DNA of 64,000 nt. Origin: Arcicella lustrica (GTDB taxonomy: Bacteria; Bacteroidota; Bacteroidia; Cytophagales; Spirosomataceae). A program made the position numbers and the translations under genes. Location: contig NZ_JAYGIM010000007.1 in the NCBI RefSeq assembly GCF_034930985.1, forward strand, positions 1 through 64,000, read 5' to 3'. Shown here piece by piece: positions 57,204 through 64,000 of this stretch. Below the pieces are notes generated by a model. That model saw nothing but the letters and a program-made list of their open reading frames with translations. It made no database searches and was not told where the DNA came from. Position 1 is the first letter of the stretch, and every line of letters begins with the position of its first letter.

Positions 57204-60200
57204 ATGAAACAACTACTTACACTGACACTCTTACTTTTAGTATTTACTTCCTTCGGGCAAGAAAGAGAATTGTACAATAGTTCTCAACAAAAAAGACTAC
57301 AAAGTTTATCTTCGGAATTATCTACAGTTCAAGATAATAACTATCAGAAAGCCGTAAAAATCGCTACAGAAAAGAAATGGCAATTGAGTGGTAATTTAAA
57401 GAACAACCGTTTTTTTAAATTATATGGAATTGATGAAACAGGACATCCGCTTTACTTAGCCACAGAAAGTAATGCGCAAGCCGCCACAACTACTCGTACC
57501 GACCAGCTTTATTCAGGAGGTTCTTTGGGCTTATCCTTGAATGGAAGTAGTGCTTCTGTTAAAAACAAATTAGGCATCTGGGATGGTGGTGCAGTACTTT
57601 CAACCCATCAAGAGTTAACATCGAGGGTAACTCAACAAGATAAAACAACGGGCACGAATATTCATGCCACACACGTAGCAGGTACATTGATAGCACAGGG
57701 CGTTTCGCCACTTGCCAGAGGAATGTCTTTTGGAGCAAGTTTAAAAGCTTGGGATTTTACCAGTGATAATGCTGAAATGACTGCTGCCGCTACGGGATTA
57801 TTAGTGTCCAATCACTCTTATGGCTTTTTAGCAGGTTGGAGTTATGACGATACTCGTAGTCGTTGGTCATGGTATGGCAACACAAGTATCAGCCAAACAG
57901 AAGATTATAAATTTGGATTTTACGATAGCAATACGCAATCTTGGGATAAAATTGCCAATAATGCGCCATATTATCTTATCGTAAAATCAGCAGGAAATAA
58001 TCGTGACGAAACAGGGCCTTCTGCTGGTGAGTATTATTATTTAGGTACTTCAAGCGATACGAGTTCGGTAGCAAGAAGTAAGAATGATGGCTATGATATT
58101 TTAGCAACAACCAGTACAGCTAAAAATATTTTAACAGTTGGTGCTGTAAGCGGCACAAATGGAAAAGCACCTCAGCAATCTTCTGATATTAAAATCTCTT
58201 CTTTTAGTAGTTGGGGACCAACAGATGATGGTAGAATTAAACCTGATATTGTAGCGGTTGGTGTAAATCTGCTTTCAAGTTCTAATGCTTCTAATTCTAG
58301 TTATACTATTTACAGTGGTACTTCAATGTCGTCACCACAAGCTGCTGGAAGTATTCTGCTGTTACAAGAATTGTATGCTCAAAAAAATGATGGTTTATTG
58401 ATGCGCTCTTCAACATTGAAGGGTTTAGTATTACACACGGCTGATGATGCGGGAAATGCTGGTCCAGATTATATCTATGGCTGGGGTTTGTTGAACATGG
58501 AAAAAGCAGCGAAAGTAATTCTGAATGCTGATAAATCTTACGACATTTCAGAAAGAACCTTGGCTAATGGAGCTACTTTTACGCAAAAAGTAACAGCTTC
58601 TGGAAAAGGTGCATTAACAGCAACTATTTGCTGGACAGACCCAGAAGGAACAGTTACGACTGCAAGTGTTGCTAATTTGAATAATCGTACTCCCAAATTG
58701 ATTAATGATTTAGACATTAGAATTTCGGATGGAAGCAATACTTCTTTGCCTTTTATTTTGAATCCTGACCAGCCTAGTGCATTAGCTACAAGAGGAGATA
58801 ATATCAGAGATAACGTTGAACAAATTCTGATTCCAAATGCAATTCCTGGAAAAAGTTATACCATTACAGTTAGCCATAAAAGTACTTTGAAAAATAATAC
58901 ACAAGATTACGCTTTGATTCTCAGCGGAATTGGCGGTACAGAATACTGTGCTTCTACACCAACGACGATTCAAAACAATATTGAAAGTGTAAAATTAGGC
59001 GACTTGACAGCTGATTATAAAATTGCTTCTTCACAAAGTATTCCTTTGGAAATTAGTTTAAAAAGTACTTCGACAAAAAAAGTAAATGTTTATGTTGACT
59101 GGAATGCGAATGGTACATTTGAAGAAGCTACAGAATTAACGACAAGTTCTGGAGAACTTGTAGGAGTAACTACTTTTAAAGCTACAATAACTGCCCCTTC
59201 GGGTTTAACAATTGGAAACAGTACACTTGTAAGAGTGATTGCTGCTGAAAACTTAGGAACTGCCAACATTAGTAGCTGTGGAACTTATGCTCAGGGAGTT
59301 ACGCAAGATTATAAAATTGAATTTGTTCGTCCAAGTATTGATATTGCCGTAGTTGATTTAATCAAACCTGAAACAAATACTTTCTGTGCTTCATCGTCGG
59401 GTACGGTTTCTGTTTCTTTGAGAAATATTGGAACGACGGCTCAACAAAATATTCCTGTTACAGTAAATGTTTTAGATGGAACAAGTATTGTAGCAACACT
59501 TACAGGGACATACAAAAATCAACTAAGTACTTTTAGCGAAGGAACGCTTGTATTAGATGGAAGTTTCACAGCAAAAGTAGGTGCTAGTTATACTTTTGAA
59601 GTAAAAGTAAATTTATCAACCGATCAAGATATTACTAATAATAGTAAAAGTTTTGTCCGACAAGTAACCGCTTCAACAGCACCAACAACAGCTCAAGCTA
59701 CAGTTTGTGAAGGCGCAACTGCTTTGAGTATAAAAGGTACAGAAACATCTACTTTACTTTGGTATGATGCCCAAACAGGTGGAAATTTATTGTTCACAGG
59801 TAATACTGGCACATTTAATAAGCCAACTACAGCCTCTAAAATTTATGTCGGAGTAAATGATATTTCAGGTTCGGTCGGAGCTAAAGATAAATATGTTTTT
59901 GGCGGAGGTACTTATTATGAAACCTTCGGGCCAGAACCAATCATTGTTACTCAAACTCCTTTGGTGATTGAAAGTGCAAGAGTATATATCGGAACGGCTG
60001 GAAAAATTACTTTTACCATTTATCGTCAGTCGGATTCTACGCCAATTTCATCGGTAACATTGGATGTAACGCCAACTCGTACTACAGCCAATTCAACACG
60101 TTCGAGTAATCAATTGATAGATGATTTAACAGACCAAGGAGTTGTCTTGCCTTTGAATTTGTCAATTCCAGCAGCGGGAACCTATATTTTATCACAGGAA

Positions 60201-61157
60201 TGTACAGATGGAGCTTCTATTTATAGAACAAACCTGAATGCCAATTCAACCGTTTCTGGAACTGATATTGTTGGTTATCCATTCACGATTCCTAACGTAA
60301 TCAGTATTACTGGAGCAGTATTTAATGGTTCGACGATTAAAACGGGTTATTATTATTTGTACGATATGAAAGTGAAATCTTATGGTTGTCCAAGTAATAG
60401 AGTAGAAGTGCCAATCACTACACAAGCCGCTCCGAAAGTAATCATTACGCCTTCAAGTTCATTCAGTATTTGTCAGGATGATTCAAAATTATTAACAGCC
60501 AGCACAGGTACAAATTATACCTACCAATGGTTGTTGAACGGACAAAATATTACTGGTGCAACAACAACAACTTATTCAGTAGAAAAAACAGGTAATTATA
60601 GTGTAAAAGTCACAGAGAATGGCTTTTGCTCGGCTACTTCTACGACAATTACAGGAACAGTGATTGCACCAGTAATTCCAGCAGTAAAATTAGATGGCAC
60701 AACATTAAGTCTGTCTTCTGGTTCAAATCCAGTTTGGTACTTGAGCGGGAATATTATTACTGATGCAACAACTAATACCATTGTTCCACTTCAAACGGGT
60801 GTTTACATGGCAAAAGTAACGGATGTAAACGGTTGTTCTGTTTTCTCTGAAGGCTATACTTTCACTGTAACAGCCACTGATGAAGAAATAAATTCGGTAG
60901 AAACGGCAAGGATTTATCCGAACCCAGCACCAGAATCATTTAAAGTAGAATTTAGCACGCCCAATAATCCAAAATATGTTTATGCAGAAATGATAAACAT
61001 TATGGGTGTAACGATTTCGTCTAAAGAATTAATAAAAAATGATGGCAAGTATAGTGCTGAATTTGACGTATCAAAACAAAATTCAGGTACATTTTTCTTA
61101 AGAATTATTGCTGATAATTCATTGAAAGTAATTCCTCTTGTGATTGGGCGGAATTAA
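57204..61157 (+). CDS. Subtilisin-like serine protease with T9SS sorting domain
   Basis: 1317 residues. Signal peptide (MKQLLTLTLLLLVFTSFG), S8 catalytic domain with Asp127 (LGIWDGGAV), His154 (NIHATHVAGTL) and Ser374 (SGTSMSSPQAAG). A P-domain-like beta region follows (LTATICWTDPEGT...DYALILSG), a GEVED-type domain (VNVYVDWNANGTFEEATELT...), CARDB-like and Ig-like segments, and a C-terminal type IX sorting domain (ARIYPNPAPESFKVEFSTP ... GTFFLRIIADNSLKVIPLVIG). It is exported by the T9SS and probably attached to the cell surface, where it degrades proteins. Confidence 0.93.
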   Translation: MKQLLTLTLLLLVFTSFGQERELYNSSQQKRLQSLSSELSTVQDNNYQKAVKIATEKKWQLSGNLKNNRFFKLYGIDETGHPLYLATESNAQAATTTRTDQLYSGGSLGLSLNGSSASVKNKLGIWDGGAVLSTHQELTSRVTQQDKTTGTNIHATHVAGTLIAQGVSPLARGMSFGASLKAWDFTSDNAEMTAAATGLLVSNHSYGFLAGWSYDDTRSRWSWYGNTSISQTEDYKFGFYDSNTQSWDKIANNAPYYLIVKSAGNNRDETGPSAGEYYYLGTSSDTSSVARSKNDGYDILATTSTAKNILTVGAVSGTNGKAPQQSSDIKISSFSSWGPTDDGRIKPDIVAVGVNLLSSSNASNSSYTIYSGTSMSSPQAAGSILLLQELYAQKNDGLLMRSSTLKGLVLHTADDAGNAGPDYIYGWGLLNMEKAAKVILNADKSYDISERTLANGATFTQKVTASGKGALTATICWTDPEGTVTTASVANLNNRTPKLINDLDIRISDGSNTSLPFILNPDQPSALATRGDNIRDNVEQILIPNAIPGKSYTITVSHKSTLKNNTQDYALILSGIGGTEYCASTPTTIQNNIESVKLGDLTADYKIASSQSIPLEISLKSTSTKKVNVYVDWNANGTFEEATELTTSSGELVGVTTFKATITAPSGLTIGNSTLVRVIAAENLGTANISSCGTYAQGVTQDYKIEFVRPSIDIAVVDLIKPETNTFCASSSGTVSVSLRNIGTTAQQNIPVTVNVLDGTSIVATLTGTYKNQLSTFSEGTLVLDGSFTAKVGASYTFEVKVNLSTDQDITNNSKSFVRQVTASTAPTTAQATVCEGATALSIKGTETSTLLWYDAQTGGNLLFTGNTGTFNKPTTASKIYVGVNDISGSVGAKDKYVFGGGTYYETFGPEPIIVTQTPLVIESARVYIGTAGKITFTIYRQSDSTPISSVTLDVTPTRTTANSTRSSNQLIDDLTDQGVVLPLNLSIPAAGTYILSQECTDGASIYRTNLNANSTVSGTDIVGYPFTIPNVISITGAVFNGSTIKTGYYYLYDMKVKSYGCPSNRVEVPITTQAAPKVIITPSSSFSICQDDSKLLTASTGTNYTYQWLLNGQNITGATTTTYSVEKTGNYSVKVTENGFCSATSTTITGTVIAPVIPAVKLDGTTLSLSSGSNPVWYLSGNIITDATTNTIVPLQTGVYMAKVTDVNGCSVFSEGYTFTVTATDEEINSVETARIYPNPAPESFKVEFSTPNNPKYVYAEMINIMGVTISSKELIKNDGKYSAEFDVSKQNSGTFFLRIIADNSLKVIPLVIGRN

Positions 61158-61356
61158 TTATATTAAGCGTAAACTATACAAATGTTAAGCTGTATTTCCG
61201 TATGTTAGAGCAAGATTTAGGGTAAAACCGATGCTTTAATGTACGGAATTCTTGTTTTATGAAGATTTTAAGTACTAATCCATACAACCTGAGCGTTCTT
61301 TTTTGCATCTAAGTGATAGTTTTCAACAAATCATTCACAATAAGCAAATTAAGGAT

Positions 61357-62082
61357 ATGAGAAAAATAAGAAGTGTATTCGTGTTATTATTGACTTCTGT
61401 GTCGTCAATCGTTTTAGCACAACAAAGTCAGGATGTTACTTTGCAATCGTTCAATAAAATAGATATGCAAGGCATTATGCAAGTAGAATTAGTAAAAGGC
61501 AAAGTGAATAAAATAACAACTGAAGCTTTGAATGGTGCAAATCTTGAAGATTTAACAGTAGCTGTTTCTGGAGATGAGCTTTCGGTTAAAACTAAAATCT
61601 TCAAACAATTGACCGATAAAGATAATAACAAAAGGAAAGCCAGTACGCAGAAGTTATTTAAAGTAAGAGTAGAATATATCAGTGAATTATCAAGCATTAA
61701 AGTAGGTCGTGGAGCAGAATTAGAGGCGCAACAGACATTATCGGGAAATCGTTTATTGATAGATGCAACATCTGGGGCAACGGTGAAATTGAATGTAAAT
61801 GTTAATAATTTAGAATTATCGAGTGTACAAGGTGCTATTGTAAACCTAGAAGGTAAAGCGCAATTTCAGCAAACAAGAGTAAATACTGGAGGCGAATTGT
61901 ATGCTTATAATTTAGTAAGTGAAGACATAGAAATAAAAGCCAATACTGGAGGCGTTGCACAGGTAAGTGCAAGCAAAACATTAGACGCTTCAGCATGGAC
62001 TGGCGGAACGATTAATTATAAAGGTAATCCTACCCAAAGAAACGTTAAATCGAATTTAGGAGGAGAAGTTCGTTCTAATTAA
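61357..62082 (+). CDS. DUF2807 (GIN domain) secreted protein
   Basis: 241 residues from the ATG at 61357 (signal peptide MRKIRSVFVLLLTSVSSIVLAQ). The head-GIN domain is seen as a repetitive beta-solenoid: GIMQVELVKGKVNKITTEALNGANLEDLTVAVSGDELSVK, AELEAQQTLSGNRLLIDATSGATVKLNVNVNNLELSSVQGAIVNL, GGVAQVSASKTLDASAWTGGTINYKG. Probably periplasmic or outer-surface; function unknown for the family. Confidence 0.85.
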   Translation: MRKIRSVFVLLLTSVSSIVLAQQSQDVTLQSFNKIDMQGIMQVELVKGKVNKITTEALNGANLEDLTVAVSGDELSVKTKIFKQLTDKDNNKRKASTQKLFKVRVEYISELSSIKVGRGAELEAQQTLSGNRLLIDATSGATVKLNVNVNNLELSSVQGAIVNLEGKAQFQQTRVNTGGELYAYNLVSEDIEIKANTGGVAQVSASKTLDASAWTGGTINYKGNPTQRNVKSNLGGEVRSN

Positions 62083-62103
62083 TTTAAAGAATTTGACATT
62101 AAA

Positions 62104-62153
62104 AACAAAGGTTACGCAAAGTGGATATAATTCCATTCAGCGTAACCTTTGTT
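62104..62153 (+). terminator. Terminator after the DUF2807 gene
   Basis: AACAAAGGTTACGC/GCGTAACCTTTGTT, a perfect 14-bp stem with a 22-nt loop that itself contains TGGA/TCCA. Confidence 0.75.
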
Positions 62154-62192
62154 GATTTACTCCTTTCATATTTGTTTCTGAAAAGAAGTTAC

Positions 62193-62534
62193 CTACTTAA
62201 AAACTTCTTGATAATTATCCGCATTAAAGCCCATCATTACGATATTTTTGCCTTCAATAATTGGTCGTTTAATCATGGAAGGTTTTGCTAACATCAATTC
62301 CGTAGCTGTTTCAGCATCTGTTGCTTTTTCTTCTTCGCTGAGTTTTTTCCAAGTAGTTCCTGCACGATTGATTAATACATCCCAAGGCTTTTGTGTGAGC
62401 CATTCTTGTACTTTTTCTTTATCAATTCCTTTCTTTTTATAATCATGAAATTCAAAAGGAATATCATTTTCTTTTAGCCAAGTCATGGCTTTTTTCATGG
62501 TGTCGCAATTGGCAATGCCGTAAACTTTGTACAT
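62193..62534 (-). CDS. ArsC/Spx-family reductase-like protein
   Basis: 113 residues: MYKVYGIANCDTMKKAMTWLKENDIPFEFHDYKKKGI and MIKRPIIEGKNIVMMGFNADNY are typical of the YffB/ArsC-like branch. Only Cys10 is present (NCDTMKKA), so it would need an external thiol such as glutathione for reductase chemistry. The start is preceded by the dispersed leader repeat. Confidence 0.85.
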   Translation of the reverse strand: MYKVYGIANCDTMKKAMTWLKENDIPFEFHDYKKKGIDKEKVQEWLTQKPWDVLINRAGTTWKKLSEEEKATDAETATELMLAKPSMIKRPIIEGKNIVMMGFNADNYQEVFK

Positions 62535-62540
62535 GTTTTA

Positions 62541-62565
62541 TAATTGTGAATGAGTGAATTGTGAT
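62541..62565 (-). repeat. Dispersed leader repeat before the ArsC-like gene
   Basis: In the sense (reverse) direction it reads ATTCACTCATTCACAATTA after CACA, 6 bp before the ATG at 62534; almost identical to the leader at 19505-19531. Confidence 0.5.
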
Positions 62566-62566
62566 T

Positions 62567-63187
62567 CTATGAAGGAAAACAAATCTTTGTCAAGTATGTT
62601 TCAAACCAATTGGGCAATAAACTTTGTTTAAATAATTGCTCCTGATTCGAATAATGGAACAATAAACTTGGAGAATTAAGTTGTGAATTATCAGCTATAA
62701 TCAACTCATCTAATAGATCAAAATGAGAATTTAGTTGTATAAGATTTCCGTAATAATTTTTCTCAATTTCTTTAGAAGTAACATAATGCCCACCTGTTTT
62801 TACTCTTTCTGATACCCTTTTTTGAGATAACTCTACGTTATCAACCATTAGAAAAAACATCGTAATTCTATAGCCTGCTATTTTGAATTGTTCAATAGTT
62901 TTCCATGGAGAAGCTGTGCTAAAATGGCCTTCGTAAGCAAAATTTTTGTTCTCTTTGATTGCATTTTCTACTAAACTTTCAAATGCCTCAACAGTTGCTT
63001 GGAAGGCCAAGTCTCTTGCATATTTGGGCGATTTTATTTGAGAAGGAAATATTGCTTTTAACTTTTCAACAAAAAATTTATCCCCATCAAAAACGTCTAG
63101 TAAAGAAAATTCTTGAGGAAGTAAGTCTTTTGAAAGTGTTGATTTTCCTGCTCCATTTGCACCAGTTATGACAAATAAATTAGGCAT
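62567..63187 (-). CDS. Zeta-toxin-like P-loop kinase
   Basis: 206 residues from the ATG at 63187. Walker A GANGAGKSTLSKDLLP at the N-terminus, YARDLAFQATVEAFESLVENAIKENKNFAYEGHF in the middle (zeta-toxin-like substrate region), and YRITMFFLMVDNVELSQKRVSERVKTGGHYVTSKEIEKNY (the RV..GGH.V motif of bacterial zeta-like kinases). Known zeta toxins phosphorylate UDP-GlcNAc. The upstream 87-residue gene overlaps by 8 bp, like a toxin-antitoxin pair. Confidence 0.85.
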   Translation of the reverse strand: MPNLFVITGANGAGKSTLSKDLLPQEFSLLDVFDGDKFFVEKLKAIFPSQIKSPKYARDLAFQATVEAFESLVENAIKENKNFAYEGHFSTASPWKTIEQFKIAGYRITMFFLMVDNVELSQKRVSERVKTGGHYVTSKEIEKNYYGNLIQLNSHFDLLDELIIADNSQLNSPSLLFHYSNQEQLFKQSLLPNWFETYLTKICFPS

Positions 63188-63443
63188 TTTCAAGATGATA
63201 TTTTGAGCGGATAATAGCAATCTCCGTGTTACTTAATTTTCTAACAGATGAGTAATCTCTAAAATCATTACTAAACTCCACAATTTCAATATGACCATCA
63301 GGGTATTCCATGTAGGCTTGATTTAAAGATAGTTCTCCCTTCCCTTCAATCATAAAAGGAAAACCTGCAAGGTGTTTTTGTTGACGAAGCATCATAATTG
63401 ACTGCTCTATACGCTTATCAAAATTATATGTTAGTGTTTGCAT
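63180..63443 (-). CDS. Partner protein of the zeta-like kinase (possible antitoxin)
   Basis: 87 residues. MQTLTYNFDKRIEQSIMMLRQQKHLAGFPFMIEGKGELSLNQAYMEYPDGHIEIVEF followed by SNTEIAIIRSKYHL. No HTH or known antitoxin fold is obvious. It is first in the pair, ends inside the kinase start and is therefore co-expressed. Antitoxin role is inferred from arrangement. Confidence 0.6.
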   Translation of the reverse strand: MQTLTYNFDKRIEQSIMMLRQQKHLAGFPFMIEGKGELSLNQAYMEYPDGHIEIVEFSNDFRDYSSVRKLSNTEIAIIRSKYHLENA

Positions 63444-63508
63444 ATCCTTGAATTATTTTAATAGCAAATTACAAAAAATATCCCTTTAGTAATCAAAGTT
63501 TTTTGTTT

Positions 63509-63545
63509 CTCTCTGTGATTCTGTGGCACACAGAATCACAGAGAG
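63509..63545. terminator. Very long perfect hairpin
   Basis: 17-bp perfect arms (CTCTCTGTGATTCTGTG and its complement) around a 3-nt loop, 14 bp after the stop of the reverse-strand amidohydrolase gene. It is flanked by T-rich sequence on the left. Confidence 0.75.
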
Positions 63546-63559
63546 TTATTTAACATTAA

Positions 63560-64000
63560 TTACTTTCTATAATCCAAAGGAGGCTTTCTATCACCTGCTA
63601 AAGATTTGTATTCAAAAACTTTGGCGCCACGTCTTTTATATAATTCTTCTTTCGATTGTTCGATTAATTTAGTGTCTTTGAAGAGATTTTGAGCTGTTAA
63701 AGCTATCGTCTGAGCGGCATTTATCATACCTTTATGCCCGATACTCATGCCATTACAAGCAACAGCTTGCCAACTGTGTGCTGGTACGCCCGTCACCCAA
63801 GTAGCGGTTGATAAACCTGCTGTTGGCGTAACCCAACTAACATCGCCTACATCTGTTGAAGCTGGAAATGCTAAGCCAGAAGTATAGGGTTTTACTTCTT
63901 GTGCTGCAGTAAGTGGAGCAAGACTTTGTGAATTGACGGTCAAACGGATTTTTTCTGCAAATTCTGTTTCTTCGGGGGTATATTTTACACCGCCTACTTT
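63560..64000 (-). CDS. M20-family amidohydrolase, AbgB-like (partial, C-terminal part)
   Basis: 147 codons, open to the window edge; the true start lies beyond 64000. The C-terminal pattern FPASTDVGDVSWVTPTAGLSTATWV, GVPAHSWQAVACNGMSIGHKGMINAAQTIALTA is that of AbgB-type M20 peptidases (p-aminobenzoyl-glutamate or related amide hydrolases), with Asp/Glu and His of the metal site. The residues before it in frame (KVGGVKYTPEETEFAEKIR) fit the same family. Confidence 0.8.
   Translation of the reverse strand, partial: KVGGVKYTPEETEFAEKIRLTVNSQSLAPLTAAQEVKPYTSGLAFPASTDVGDVSWVTPTAGLSTATWVTGVPAHSWQAVACNGMSIGHKGMINAAQTIALTAQNLFKDTKLIEQSKEELYKRRGAKVFEYKSLAGDRKPPLDYRK

Overview
The window is AT-rich chromosomal DNA from a member of the Bacteroidota, most likely the Cytophagia (Spirosoma/Flectobacillus-like lineages). 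The evidence is SusC-type TonB receptors with carboxypeptidase-regulatory-like N-domains, a subtilase with a C-terminal type IX secretion sorting domain, and promoters of the Bacteroidota form TTTG-N19-TAnnTTTG (clearest before tRNA-Asn and before the ECF sigma gene). DUF4419, DUF2807 and FG-GAP/UnbV proteins fit as well. The species is not identified.

Layout: (1) 0.4-14.4 kb is a reverse-strand cluster: two outer-membrane beta-barrel proteins around a vanadium-haloperoxidase/PAP2-like lipoprotein, a DUF3179 membrane protein, three paralogous AhpD/CMD-type peroxidase-like proteins, an MFS transporter, a CRTAC1-like FG-GAP/UnbV lipoprotein and a TonB receptor. A 16-bp palindrome, TTCC-N8-GGAA, recurs in the spacers in front of its transcription units and suggests one regulon. 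The substrate is unknown. (2) 14.7-31.1 kb is mixed host DNA: an Asn-heptad coiled-coil protein, TauE/SafE exporter, VapC-like PIN toxin/antitoxin, UvrD helicase, DUF4419 protein, a TPP-riboswitch-controlled TonB receptor, Wzz- and Wza-like polysaccharide export genes, tgt, a GT2 glycosyltransferase and rsmG. (3) 31,368-48,607 is a 17.2-kb element integrated in the 3' end of tRNA-Asn(GTT), bounded by a 15-bp duplication. (4) 48.6-64 kb is host DNA again: sulfatase, glyA, a thiol-redox protein, a GH3/beta-lactamase fusion, an ECF sigma unit, a T9SS subtilase, a DUF2807 protein, an ArsC-like reductase, a zeta-like P-loop kinase pair and a partial M20 amidohydrolase.

The integrated element is the most interesting part. 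From left to right it has an IntDOT-like tyrosine recombinase, a lipoprotein gene with its own terminator, then a reverse-strand block of 15 structural/lysis-type genes. This block includes a u-spanin-like lipoprotein, a beta-helix protein, a membrane-anchored JAMM protein, a GH108 muramidase with an EF-hand-like loop, a membrane-anchored GH24 lysozyme, and several proteins with one C-terminal transmembrane helix. After it come a small winged-helix-like gene, a precise 11-bp phased repeat array, and an early operon of tightly coupled small genes around a phiX174-gpA-type HUH replication protein (Tyr-x3-Tyr). A divergent XRE repressor lies near attR. I see no terminase, portal, tail, recognisable capsid protein or Walker-A packaging ATPase. 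My inference is a temperate, tailless, membrane-containing phage that replicates by rolling circle, comparable in logic to FLiP (Finnlakeviridae) or corticoviruses but not obviously either. It needs capsid-structure prediction and induction tests.
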